From assembly GCF_051401765.1 (NCBI RefSeq), contig NW_027480423.1, positions 12,028,001 through 12,092,000 on the forward strand: DNA of 64,000 nt, written 5' to 3'. A model generated the notes under the pieces. That model was given only the letters and a program-made list of their open reading frames with translations, was not told where the DNA came from and did no database searches. This DNA comes from Calliopsis andreniformis. Taxonomy: Eukaryota > Arthropoda > Insecta > Hymenoptera > Andrenidae. Shown here piece after piece: positions 1-12,100 of the stretch. How positions within the stretch are numbered: the stretch's first letter is position 1; each line of letters begins with the position of its first letter. Made by a program: the position numbers and the translations under genes.

Positions 1-334
1 AAGGCACTAACTATTCGATCTGGTGGAGCAACGCCCTAGAGGGAACCCTAGGTTGCCCGGGACGTAGAATTGGCCATCACTTTCAAACTGGTTGCAATTA
101 TTCGTGTTATATTATGGAAACACTGTTGTATTTTTATTGCATTTTATGCTTCGGGCGTTGACTTCTAAGGCTCTAACTATTCAATCTGTTGGAGCAACGC
201 CCTAGGGTGAAGCCTAGGTTGCTCGGAAAGTAGAAATGACCATAAGTATCATACTGGTTGCAATTATTCGTTTTATACGATGGAACAACTGTTGTATTTA
301 TATTGTATTTTATGCTTCTGGCGTTGACTTCTAA

Positions 335-1330
335 GGCCCTAGCTGTTCGTTCTAGTGGAGCAACGCCCTAGAGTGAAGCCCACGTTGCCCGGAAAGGAGA
401 AATGGCCATCACGTTCAAACTGGTTGCAATTAATCCTTTTATACGATGGAAAAGCTGTTGTATTTATATCGTATTTTATGCTTCTGGCGTTTACTTCTAA
501 GGACCAAACTATTCGATCTGGTGGAGCAACGCCCTAGAGTGAAGCCTAGGTTCCTCGGAATGTGGAAATGACCATAACTTTCACACTGGTTGCAATTATT
601 CGTTTTATACGATGGAAACGCTGTTGTATTTATATTGTATTTTATGCCTCTGGCGTTGACTTCTAAGGCCGTAGCTATTAGATGTGGTGGAGCAACGCCC
701 TAGAGTGACGCCTAGGGTGCTTGGAACGTAGAAATGACCATTACTTTCACACTGGTGGCAATTATTCGTTTTATACGATGGAAAAGCTGTTGTGTTTATA
801 TCGTATTTTATGCTTCCGGCGTTGACTTCTTAGGCCGTAACTATTCGGTCTGGTGGAGCAACGCCCTGGAGTGAAACCTAGGTTGCCCGGAACGTAGAAT
901 TGGCCATCACTTTCAAACTGGTTGCAATTATTCCTGTTATATGGTGGAAACACTGTTGTATTTTTTTTGCATTTTATGCTTCGGGCGTTGACTTCTAAGG
1001 CCCTAACTATTCAATCTGTTGGAGCAACGCCCTAGGGTGAAGCCTAGGTTGCTCGGAAAGTAGAAATGACCATAAGTATCATACTGGTTGCAATTATTCG
1101 TTTTATACGATGGAAAAACTGTTGTATTTGTATTGTATTTTATGCTTCTGGCGTTGACTTCTAAGGCCCTAGCTGTTCGATCTAGTGGAGCAACGCCTTA
1201 GAGTGAAGCCTAGGTTGCCCGGAACGTAGAATTGGCCATCACGTTCAAACTGGTTGCAATTATTCGTTTTATACGATGGAAAGACTGTTGTATTTATATA
1301 GCATTTTATGCTTCTGGCGTTGACTTCTAA
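335..1330. repeat. Six-monomer cassette of the 24-mer (3A'-B'-variant-A-B-A type)
   Basis: These six monomers carry markers not found in the neighbouring nine-mers: GGAAAGGAGAAATGGCC, TAATCCTTTTATACG, GGCGTTTACTTC, TTCCTCGGAATGTGG, CTATTAGATGTGG and GGTGCTTGGAACG. The cassette recurs at 4322-5317 and 8308 onward. Parts of it reappear near 10.14-10.75, 15.78-16.4, 21.75-22.36, 23.81-24.36, 46.3-46.95, 48.0-48.6, 52.46-53.1 and 53.63-54.25 kb, so it is a recognisable module dispersed by exchange. Confidence 0.85.
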
Positions 1331-1662
1331 GGCACTAACCATTCGACCTGGTGGAGCAACGCCCTAGTGTGAAGCCTAGGTTGCCCGGAACGTAGAATTG
1401 GCCATCACATTCAAACTGGTTGCAATTAATCTTGTTATACGATGGAAAAACTGTTGTATTTTTATTGCATTTTATGCTTCTGGCGTTCACTTCTTAGGCC
1501 CTAACTATTCGATCTGGTGGAACAACAGCCTAGGGTGAAGCCTAGCTTGCCCGGAACGTAGAAATGACCATTACTTTCACACTGTTTGCAATTATTCCTT
1601 TTATACGATGGAAAAGCTGTTGTATTTATAACGCATTTTATGCTTCTGGCGTTGACTTCTTA

Positions 1663-1994
1663 GGACGTAACTATTCGGTCTGGTGGAGCAACGCGCTGGA
1701 GTGAAACCTTGGTTGCCCGGAACGTAGAATTGGCCATCACTTTCAAACTGGTTGCAATTATTCCTGATATATGATGGAAACACTGTTGTATTTTTTTTGC
1801 ATTTTATGGTTCGGGCGTTGACTTCTAGGGCCCTAACTATTCAATCTGTTGGAGCAACGCCCTAGGGTGAAGCCTAGGTTGCTCGGAAAGTAGAAATGAC
1901 CATAAGTTTCATACTGGTTGCAATTATTCGTTTTATACGATGGAAAAACTGTTGTATTTATATTGTATTTTATGCTTCTGGCGTTGACTTCTAA
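1663..1994. repeat. Representative A-B dimer (332 bp)
   Basis: This dimer shows the two main monomer classes. Type A (1663-1828) has GTCTGGTGG, an 'AATTGGCCATCAC' segment, 'CTGATATATGATGG', a run of eight T, and ends TCGGGCGTTGACTTCTA. Type B (1829-1994) has 'CAATCTGTTGG', 'CCTAGGGTGAAGCCTAGG', 'GCTCGGAAAGTAG', 'AAATGACCATAAG', 'CGTTTTATACGATGG' and ends TCTGGCGTTGACTTCTAA. The central block ACTGGTTGCAATTATT is shared by nearly every monomer of both classes. The A/B alternation holds over long stretches but is broken wherever an odd number of monomers was duplicated or lost. Confidence 0.9.
1854..1882. other. Hairpin-capable dyad of the type-B monomer (representative)
   Basis: Two CCTAGG hexamers (1861-1866 and 1873-1878) flank GTGAAG, and the outer bases GCAAC (1854-1858) and TTGC (1879-1882) are also complementary. 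The element can fold as a stem with a six-base loop on a single strand, or extrude as a cruciform. It is present in most type-B monomers. Function is unknown; in vivo folding is inference. Confidence 0.75.
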
Positions 1995-2826
1995 GGCACT
2001 ATCTATTCGATCTGGTGGAGCAACGCCCTAGAGCGAAGCCTAGGTTGCCCGGAACGTAGAATTGGCCATCACTTCCAAACTGGTTGCAATTATTCCTGTT
2101 ATATGATGGAAACACTGTTGTGTTTTTTTTTTGCATTTTATTGTTCGGGCGTTGACGTCTAAGGCCCTAACTATTCAATCTGTTGGAGCAACGCCCTAGG
2201 GTGAAGCCTAGGTTGCTCGGAAAGTAGAAATGACCATAAGTATCATACTGGTTGCAATTATTCGTTTTATACGATGGAAAAACTGTTGTATTTATATTGT
2301 ATTTTATGCTTCTGGCGTTGACTTCTAAGGCCCTAGCTGTTCGATCTAGTGGAGCAACGCCTTAGAGTGAAGCCTAGGTTGCCTGGAACGTAGAATTGGC
2401 CATCTTTTTCAAACTGGTTGCAATTATTCGTTTTATACGATGGAAAAGCTGTTGTATCTATATTGTATTTTATGCTTCTGGCGTTGACTTGTAAGGCACT
2501 AACTATTCGATCTGGTGGAGCAACGCCCTAGAGGGAAGCCTAGGTTGCCCGGGACGTAGAATTGGCCATCACTTTCAAACTGGTTGCAATTATTCGTGTT
2601 ATATTATGGAAACACTGTTGTATTTTTATTCCATTTTATGCTTCGGGCGTTGACTTCTAAGGCTCTAACTATTCAATCTGTTGGAGCAACGCCCTAGGGT
2701 GAAGCCTAGGTTGCTCGGAAAGTAGAAATGACCATCAGCTTCATACTGGTTGCAATTATTCGTTTTATACGATGGAAAAACTGTTGTATTTATATTGTAT
2801 TTTATGCTTCTGGCGTTGACTTCTAA

Positions 2827-4321
2827 GGCACTAACTATTCGATCTGGTGGAGCAACGCCCTAGAGTGAAGCCTAGGTTGCCCGGAACGTAGAATTGGCAA
2901 TCACTTTCAAATTGGTTGCAATTAATCTTGTTATACGATGGAAAAACTGTTGTATTTTTATTGCATTTTATGCTTCTGGCGTTCACTTCTTAGGCCCTAA
3001 CTATTCGACCTGATGGAACAACAGCCTAGGGTGAAGCCTAGCTTGCCCGGAACGTAGAAATGACCATTACTTTCACACTGTTTGCAATTATTCCTTTTAT
3101 ACGATGGAAAAGCTGTTGTATTTATAACGCATTTTATGCTTCTGGCGTTGACTTCTTAGGACGTAACTATTCGGTCTGGTGGAGCAACGCGCTGGAGTGA
3201 AACCTTGGTTGCCCGGAACGTAGAATTGGCCATCACTTTCAAACTGGTTGCAATTATTCCTGATATATGATGGAAACACTGTTGTATTTTTTTTGCATTT
3301 TATGGTTCGGGCGTTGACTTCTAGGGCCCTAACTATTCAATCTGTTGGAGCAACGCCCTAGGGTGAAGCCTAGGTTGCTCGGAAAGTAGAAATGACCATA
3401 AGTTTCATACTGGTTGCAATTATTCGTTTTATACGATGGAAAAACTGTTGTATTTATATTGTATTTTATGCTTCTGGCGTTGACTTCTAAGGCACTATCT
3501 ATTCGATCTGGTGGAGCAACGCCCTAGAGCGAAGCCTAGGTTGCCCGGAACGTAGAATTGGCCATCACTTCCAAACTGGTTGCAATTATTCCTGTTATAT
3601 GATGGAAACACTGTTGTGTTTTTTTTTGCATTTTATTGTTCGGGCGTTGACGTCTAAGGCCCTAACTATTCAATCCGTTGGAGCAACGCCCTAGGGTGAA
3701 GCCTAGGTTGCTCGGAAAGTAGAAATGACCATAAGTATCATACTGGTTGCAATTATTCGTTTTATACGATGGAAAAACTGTTGTATTTATATTGTATTTT
3801 ATGCTTCTGGCGTTGACTTCTAAGGCCCTAGCTGTTCGATCTAGTGGAGCAACGCCTTAGAGTGAAGCCTAGGTTGCCTGGAACGTAGAATTGGCCATCA
3901 CTTTCAAACTGGTTGCAATTATTCGTTTTATACGATGGAAAAGCTGTTGTATCTATATTGTATTTTATGCTTCTGGCGTTGACTTCTAAGGCACTAACTA
4001 TTCGATCTGGTGGAGCAACGCCCTAGAGGGAACCCTAGGTTGCCCGGGACGTAGAATTGGCCATCACTTTCAAACTGGTTGCAATTATTCGTGTTATATT
4101 ATGGAAACACTGTTGTATTTTTATTGCATTTTATGCTTCGGGCGTTGACTTCTAAGGCTCTAACTATTCAATCTGTTGGAGCAACGCCCTAGGGTGAAGC
4201 CTAGGTTGCTCGGAAAGTAGAAATGACCATAAGTATCATACTGGTTGCAATTATTCGTTTTATACGATGGAACAACTGTTGTATTTATATTGTATTTTAT
4301 GCTTCTGGCGTTGACTTCTAA
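2827..4321. repeat. Nine-monomer subunit 2 inside the 24-mer (runs into next copy)
   Basis: This is the second nine-monomer block; its last two monomers are the first two of HOR copy 2. The 24-mer thus reads as 6 + 9 + 9 monomers. The same pair repeats at 5318-6812 and 6813-8307. Confidence 0.85.
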
Positions 4322-7300
4322 GGCCCTAGCTGTTCGTTCTAGTGGAGCAACGCCCTAGAGTGAAGCCCACGTTGCCCGGAAAGGAGAAATGGCCATCACG
4401 TTCAAACTGGTTGCAATTAATCCTTTTATACGATGGAAAAGCTGTTGTATTTATATCGTATTTTATGCTTCTGGCGTTTACTTCTAAGGACCAAACTATT
4501 CGATCTGGTGGAGCAACGCCCTAGAGTGAAGCCTAGGTTCCTCGGAATGTGGAAATGACCATAACTTTCACACTGGTTGCAATTATTCGTTTTATACGAT
4601 GGAAACGCTGTTGTATTTATATTGTATTTTATGCCTCTGGCGTTGACTTCTAAGGCCGTAGCTATTAGATGTGGTGGAGCAACGCCCTAGAGTGACGCCT
4701 AGGGTGCTTGGAACGTAGAAATGACCATTACTTTCACACTGGTGGCAATTATTCGTTTTATACGATGGAAAAGCTGTTGTGTTTATATCGTATTTTATGC
4801 TTCCGGCGTTGACTTCTTAGGCCGTAACTATTCGGTCTGGTGGAGCAACGCCCTGGAGTGAAACCTAGGTTGCCCGGAACGTAGAATTGGCCATCACTTT
4901 CAAACTGGTTGCAATTATTCCTGTTATATGGTGGAAACACTGTTGTATTTTTTTTGCATTTTATGCTTCGGGCGTTGACTTCTAAGGCCCTAACTATTCA
5001 ATCTGTTGGAGCAACGCCCTAGGGTGAAGCCTAGGTTGCTCGGAAAGTAGAAATGACCATAAGTATCATACTGGTTGCAATTATTCGTTTTATACGATGG
5101 AAAAACTGTTGTATTTGTATTGTATTTTATGCTTCTGGCGTTGACTTCTAAGGCCCTAGCTGTTCGATCTAGTGGAGCAACGCCTTAGAGTGAAGCCTAG
5201 GTTGCCCGGAACGTAGAATTGGCCATCACGTTCAAACTGGTTGCAATTATTCGTTTTATACGATGGAAAGACTGTTGTATTTATATAGCATTTTATGCTT
5301 CTGGCGTTGACTTCTAAGGCACTAACCATTCGACCTGGTGGAGCAACGCCCTAGTGTGAAGCCTAGGTTGCCCGGAACGTAGAATTGGCCATCACATTCA
5401 AACTGGTTGCAATTAATCTTGTTATACGATGGAAAAACTGTTGTATTTTTATTGCATTTTATGCTTCTGGCGTTCACTTCTTAGGCCCTAACTATTCGAT
5501 CTGGTGGAACAACAGCCTAGGGTGAAGCCTAGCTTGCCCGGAACGTAGAAATGACCATTACTTTCACACTGTTTGCAATTATTCCTTTTATACGATGGAA
5601 AAGCTGTTGTATTTATAACGCATTTTATGCTTCTGGCGTTGACTTCTTAGGACGTAACTATTCGGTCTGGTGGAGCAACGCGCTGGAGTGAAACCTTGGT
5701 TGCCCGGAACGTAGAATTGGCCATCACTTTCAAACTGGTTGCAATTATTCCTGATATATGATGGAAACACTGTTGTATTTTTTTTGCATTTTATGGTTCG
5801 GGCGTTGACTTCTAGGGCCCTAACTATTCAATCTGTTGGAGCAACGCCCTAGGGTGAAGCCTAGGTTGCTCGGAAAGTAGAAATGACCATAAGTTTCATA
5901 CTGGTTGCAATTATTCGTTTTATACGATGGAAAAACTGTTGTATTTATATTGTATTTTATGCTTCTGGCGTTGACTTCTAAGGCACTATCTATTCGATCT
6001 GGTGGAGCGACGCCCTAGAGCGAAGCCTAGGTTGCCCGGAACGTAGAATTGGCCATCACTTCCAAACTGGTTGCAATTATTCCTGTTATATGATGGAAAC
6101 ACTGTTGTGTTTTTTTTTGCATTTTATTGTTCGGGCGTTGACGTCTAAGGCCCTAACTATTCAATCTGTTGGAGCAACGCCCTAGGGTGAAGCCTAGGTT
6201 GCTCGGAAAGTAGAAATGACCATAAGTATCATACTGGTTGCAATTATTCGTTTTATACGATGGAAAAACTGTTGTATTTATATTGTATTTTATGCTTCTG
6301 GCGTTGACTTCTAAGGCCCTAGCTGTTCGATCTAGTGGAGCAACGCCTTAGAGTGAAGCCTAGGTTGCCTGGAACGTAGAATTGGCCATCACTTTCAAAC
6401 TGGTTGCAATTATTCGTTTTATACGATGGAAAAGCTGTTGTATCTATATTGTATTTTATGCTTCTGGCGTTGACTTCTAAGGCACTAACTATTCGATCTG
6501 GTGGAGCAACGCCCTAGAGGGAAGCCTAGGTTCCCCGGGACGTAGAATTGGCCATCACTTTCAAACTGGTTGCAATTATTTGTGTTATATTATGGAAACA
6601 CTGTTGTATTTTTATTGCATTTTATGCTTCGGGCGTTGACTTCTAAGGCTCTAACTATTCAATCTGTTGGAGCAACGCCCTAGGGTGAAGCCTAGGTTGC
6701 TCGGAAAGTAGAAATGACCATCAGCTTCATACTGGTTGCAATTATTCGTTTTATACGATGGAAAAACTGTTGTATTTATATTGTATTTTATGCTTCTGGC
6801 GTTGACTTCTAAGGCACTAACTATTCGATCTGGTGGAGCAACGCCCTAGAGTGAAGCCTAGGTTGCCCGGAACGTAGAATTGGCAATCACTTTCAAATTG
6901 GTTGCAATTAATCTTGTTATACGATGGAAAAACTGTTGTATTTTTATTGCATTTTATGCTTCTGGCGTTCACTTCTTAGGCCCTAACTATTCGACCTGAT
7001 GGAACAACAGCCTAGGGTGAAGCCTAGCTTGCCCGGAACGTAGAAATGACCATTACTTTCACACTGTTTGCAATTATTCCTTTTATACGATGGAAAAGCT
7101 GTTGTATTTATAACGCATTTTATGCTTCTGGCGTTGACTTCTTAGGACGTAACTATTCGGTCTGGTGGTGCAACGCGCTGGAGTGAAACCTTGGTTGCCC
7201 GGAACGTAGAATTGGCCATCACTTTCAAACTGGTTGCAATTATTCCTGATATATGATGGAAACACTGTTGTATTTTTTTTGCATTTTATGGTTCGGGCGT

Positions 7301-7973
7301 TGACTTCTAGGGCCCTAACTATTCAATCTGTTGGAGCAACGCCCTAGGGTGAAGCCTAGGTTGCTCGGAAAGTAGAAATGACCATAAGTTTCATACTGGT
7401 TGCAATTATTCGTTTTATACGATGGAAAAACTGTTGTATTTATATTGTATTTTATGCTTCTGGCGTTGACTTCTAAGGCACTATCTATTCGATCTCGTGG
7501 AGCAACGCCCTAGAGCGAAGCCTAGGTTGCCCGGAACGTAGAATTGGCCATCACTTCCAAACTGGTTGCAATTATTCCTGTTATATGATGGAAACACTGT
7601 TGTGTTTTTTTTTGCATTTTATTGTTCGGGCGTTGACGTCTAAGGCCCTAACTATTCAATCTGTTGGAGCAACGCCCTAGGGTGAAGCCTAGGTTGCTCG
7701 GAAAGTAGAAATGACCATAAGTATCATACTGGTTGCAATTATTCGTTTTATACGATGGAAAAACTGTTGTATTTATATTGTATTTTATGCTTCTGGCGTT
7801 GACTTCTAAGGCCCTAGCTGTTCGATCTAGTGGAGCAACGCCTTAGAGTGAAGGCTAGGTTGCCTGGAACGTAGAATTGGCCATCACTTTCAAACTGGTT
7901 GCAATTATTCGTTTTATACGATGGAAAAGCTGTTGTATCTATATTGTATTTTATGCTTCTGGCGTTGACTTCT
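3988..7973. repeat. 24-monomer higher-order repeat, copy 2
   Basis: This is the full second copy, 3986 bp. It repeats the same order of 24 monomers as copy 1. Private changes include CCCCGGGACG near 6534, GGTGGTGCAACG near 7165 and CTCGTGGAGC near 7495. The one-base length difference from copy 1 is explained by the T-run near 6111. Confidence 0.93.
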
Positions 7974-9137
7974 AAGGCACTAACTATTCGATCTGGTGGA
8001 GCAACGCCCTAGAGGGAAGCCTAGGTTGCCCGGGACGTAGAATTGGCCATCACTTTCAAACTGGTTGCAATTATTCGTGTTATATTATGGAAACACTGTT
8101 GTATTTTTATTGCATTTTATGCTTCGGGCGTTGACTTCTAAGGCTCTAACTATTCAATCTGTTGGAGCAACGCCCTAGGGTGAAGCCTAGGTTGCTCGGA
8201 AAGTAGAAATGACCATAAGTATCATACTGGTTGCAATTATTCGTTTTATACGATGGAACAACTGTTGTATTTATATTGTATTTTATGCTTCTGGAGTTGA
8301 CTTCTAAGGCCCTAGCTGTTCGATCTAGTGGAGCAACGCCCTAGAGTGAAGCCCACGTTGCCCGGAAAGGAGAAATGGCCATCACGTTCAAACTGGTTGC
8401 AATTAATCCTTTTATACGATGGAAAAGCTGTTGTATTTATATCGTATTTTATGCTTCTGGCGTTTACTTCTAAGGACCAAACTATTCGATCTGGTGGAGC
8501 AACGCCCTAGAGTGGAGCCTAGGTTCCTCGGAATGTGGAAATGACCATAACTTTCACACTGGTTGCAATTATTCGTTTTATACGATGGAAACGCTGTTGT
8601 ATTTATATTGTATTTTATGCCTCTGGCGTTGACTTCTAAGGCCGTAGCTATTAGATGTGGTGGAGCAACGCCCTAGAGTGACGCCTAGGGTGCTTGGAAC
8701 GTAGAAATGACCATTACTTTCACACTGGTGGCAATTATTCGTTTTATACGATGGAAAAGCTGTTGTGTTTATATCGTATTTTATGCTTCCGGCGTTGACT
8801 TCTTAGGCCGTAACTATTCGGTCTGGTGGAGCAACGCCCTGGAGTGAAACCTAGGTTGCCCGGAACGTAGAATTGGCCATCACTTTCAAACTGGTTGCAA
8901 TTATTCCTGTTATATGGTGGAAACACTGTTGTATTTTTTTTGCATTTTATGATTCGGGCGTTGACTTCTAAGGCCCTAACTATTCAATCTGTTGGAGCAA
9001 CGCCCTAGGGTGAAGCCTAGGTTGCTCGGAAAGTAGAAATGACCATAAGTTTCATACTGGTTGCAATTATTCGTTTTATACGATGGAAAAACTGTTGTAT
9101 TTATATTGTATTTTATGCTTCTGGCGCTGACTTCTAA
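7974..9137. repeat. 24-monomer higher-order repeat, copy 3, truncated after about 7 monomers
   Basis: Copy 3 follows copy 2 in register (monomer starts at 8308 and 8972 match 4322 and 4986). It then departs: the seventh monomer already carries AAGTTTCATAC instead of AAGTATCATAC, and the monomer from 9138 is of another class (GGCACTAAC with CCCGGGACG instead of GGCCCTAGCTGTTC). The regular HOR therefore ends here and the mosaic zone begins. Confidence 0.85.
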
Positions 9138-12100
9138 GGCACTAACTATTCGATCTGGTGGAGCAACGCCCTAGAGTGAAGCCTAGGTTGCCCGGGACGT
9201 AGAATTGGCCATCACTTTCAAACTGGTTGCAATTATTCCTGTTATATTATGGAAACACTGTTGCATTTTTATTGCATTTTATGCTTCGGGCGTTGACTTC
9301 TAAGGCCCTAACTATTCAGTCTGTTGGAGCAACGCCCTAGGGTGAAGCCTAGGTTGCTCGGAAAGTAGAAATGACCATAAGTATCATACTGGTTGCAATT
9401 ATTCGTTTTATACGATGGAAAAACTGTTGTATTTATATTGTATTTTATGCTTCTGGCGTTGACTTCTAAGGCCATAGCTGTTCGATCTAGTGGAGCAACG
9501 CCCTAGCGTGAAGCCTAGGTTGCCCGGAACGTAGAATTGGCCATCACTTTCAAACTGGTTACAATTACTCGTTTTATACGATGCAAACGCTGTTGTATTT
9601 ATATCGTATTTTATGCTTCTGGCGTTTACTTCTAAGGACCTAACTATTCGATCTGGTGGAGCAACGCGCTAGAGTGGATCCTAGGTTGCTCGGAATGTAG
9701 AAATGACCATAACTTTCACACTGGTTGCAATTATTCGTTTTATACGATGGAAACGCTGTTGTATTTATATTGTACTTCATGCCTCTGGCGTTGACTTCTA
9801 AGGCACTAACTATTCGATCTGGTGGAGCAACGCCCTAGAGTGAAGCCTAGGTTGCCCGGGACGTAGAATTGGCCATCACTTTCAAACTGGTTGCAATTAT
9901 TCCTGATATATTATGGAAACACTGTTGTATTTTTATTGCATTTTATGCTTCGGGCGTTGACTTCTAAGGCCCTAACTATTCAATCTGTTGGAGCAACGCC
10001 CTAGCGTGAAGCCTAGGTTGCTCGGAAAGTAGAAATGACCATAAGTATCATACTGGTTGCAATTATTCGTTTTATACCATGGAAAAACTGTTGTATTTAT
10101 ATTGTATTTTATGCTTCTGGCGTTGACTTCTAAGGCCGTAGCTGTTCGATCTAGTGGGGCAACGCCCTAGAGTGAAGCCTAGGTGGCCCGGAAAGGAGAA
10201 ATGACCATCACGTTCAAACTGGTTGCAATTAATCCTTTTATACGATGGAAAAGCTGTTGTATTTATATCGTATTTTATGCTTCTGACGTTTACTTCTAAG
10301 GACCTAACTATTCGATCTGGTGGAGCAACGCCCTAGAGTGAAGCCTAGGTTCCTCGGAATGTGGAAATGACCATAACTTTCACACTGGTTGCAATTATTC
10401 GTTTTATACGATGGAAACGCTGTTGTATTTATATTGTATTTTATGCCTCTGGCGTTGACTTCTAAGGCCGTAGCTATGAGATGTGGTGGAGCAACGCCCT
10501 ACAGTGACGCCTAGGGTGCTTGGAACGTAGAAATGACCATTACTTTCACACTGGTGGCAATTATTCGTTTTATACGATGGAAAAGCTGTTGTGTTTATAT
10601 CGTATTTTATGCTTCCGGCGTTGACTTCTTAGGCCGTAACTATTCGGTCTTGTGGAGCAACACCCTGGAGTGAAACCTAGGTTGCCCGGAACGTAGAATT
10701 GGCCATCACTTTCAAACTGGTTGCAATTATTCCTGTTATATGATGGAAACACTGTTGTATTTTTTTTGCATTTTATGATTCGGGCGTTGACTTCTAAGGC
10801 CGTAACTATTGAATCTGTTGGAGCAACGCCCTAGGGTGAAGCCTAGGTTGCTCGGAAAGTAGAAATGACCATTAGTTTCATACTGGTTGCAATTATTCGT
10901 TTTATACGATGGAAAAACTGTTGTATTTATATTGTATTTTATGCTTCTGGCGCTGACTTCTAAGGCACTAACCATTCGATCTGGTGGAGCAACGCCCTAG
11001 AGTGAAGCCTAGGTTGCCCGGAAGGTAGAATTGGCCGTCACTGTCAAACTGGTTGCAATTATTCGTTTTATACGATGGAAAGGCTGTTGTATTTATATTC
11101 TATTTTATGCTTCTGGCGTTGACTTCTAAGGCACTAACTATTCGATCTGGTGGAGCAACGCCCTAGAGTGAAGCCTAGGTTGCCCGGGACGTAGAATTGG
11201 CCATCACTTTCAAACTGGTTGCAATTATTCCTGTTATATTATGGAAACACTGTTGCATTTTTATTGCATTTTATGCTTCGGGCGTTGACTTCTAAGGCCC
11301 TAACTATTCAGTCTGTTGGAGCAACGCCCTAGGGTGAAGCCTAGGTTGCTCGGAAGGTAGAATTGGCCGTCACTGTCAAACTGGTTGCAATTATTCGTTT
11401 TATACGATGGAAACGCTGTTGTATTTATATTGTACTTTATGCCTCTGGCGTTGACTTCTAAGGCCGTAGCTATTAGATGTGGTGGAGCAACGCCCTAGAG
11501 TGACGCCTAGGGTCCTCGGAACGTAGAAATGACCATTACTTTCACACTGGTTGCAATTATTCGTTTTATACGAAGGAAAAGCTGCTGTATTTATATCGTA
11601 TTTTATGCTTCTGGCGTTTACTTCTAAGGACCTAACTATACAATCTGTTGGAGCAACGCCATAGGGTGAAGCCTAGGTTGCTCGGAAAGTAGAAATGACC
11701 ATAAGTTTCATACTGGTTGCAATTATTCGTTTTATACGATGGAAAAGCTGTTGTATTTATATTGTATTTTATGCTTCTGGCGTTGACTTCTAAGGCCATA
11801 GCTGTTCGATCTAGTGGAGCAACGCCCTAGCGTGAAGCCTAGGTTGCCCGGAACGTAGAATTGGCCATCACTTTCAAACTGGTTACAATTACTCGTTTTA
11901 TACGGTGCAAACGCTGTTGTATTTATATCGTATTTTATGCTTCTGGCGTTTACTTCTAAGGACCTAACTATTCGATCTGGTGGAGCAACGCGCTAGAGTG
12001 GATCCTAGGTTGCTCGGAATGTAGAAATGACCATAACTTTCACACTGGTTGCAATTATTCGTTTTATACGATGGAAACGCTGTTGTATTTATATTGTATT

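Larger units (their letters stand above)
1331..2826. repeat. Nine-monomer subunit 1 inside the 24-mer
   Basis: The subunit is 1496 bp (9 x 166 plus 2). Its first seven monomers (1331-2492) are nearly identical to 2827-3987, including the AACAACAGCC monomer, the CGCGCTGGAG monomer and the TTATTGTTCGGGCGTTGACG monomer. The odd monomer number shifts the A/B alternation. Confidence 0.88.
1..3987. repeat. 24-monomer higher-order repeat, copy 1
   Basis: The unit is 3987 bp (24 x 166 plus T-run slippage). Base 1 matches base 3988 and both copies share private variants such as GGGAACCCTAGG (near 34 and 4021) and GCCCACGTTGCC (near 368 and 4355). By eye about ten scattered base differences separate copies 1 and 2, for example CTTGTAAGG near 2488 against CTTCTAAGG in copy 2, and a ten-T run near 2123 against nine. 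The window opens inside the array, so earlier copies may lie upstream. Confidence 0.93.

Noticed and set aside
355..537. Plus-strand frames of 60 codons (MEQRPRVKPTLPG type) and 73 codons (23126-23347 and 24786-25007)
   Set aside because: They appear only in particular monomer pairs copied with the HOR, and have no start context, homology or neighbours to support coding.
771..953. Recurring 60-codon minus-strand reading frames (MFPSYIRNNCNQ type), with longer 66 to 79 codon versions
   Set aside because: They recur at multiples of 166 bp, span just over one monomer, and exist only where a variant removes a stop. The monomer length is not a multiple of three, the sequences show no domain, and variation falls on all codon positions. 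They are shadows of the satellite.
1851..1890. Rho-independent terminator formed by the CCTAGG dyad
   Set aside because: The stem is not followed by a T-run (the T-run lies about 115 bases away in the other monomer class), and no gene precedes it.
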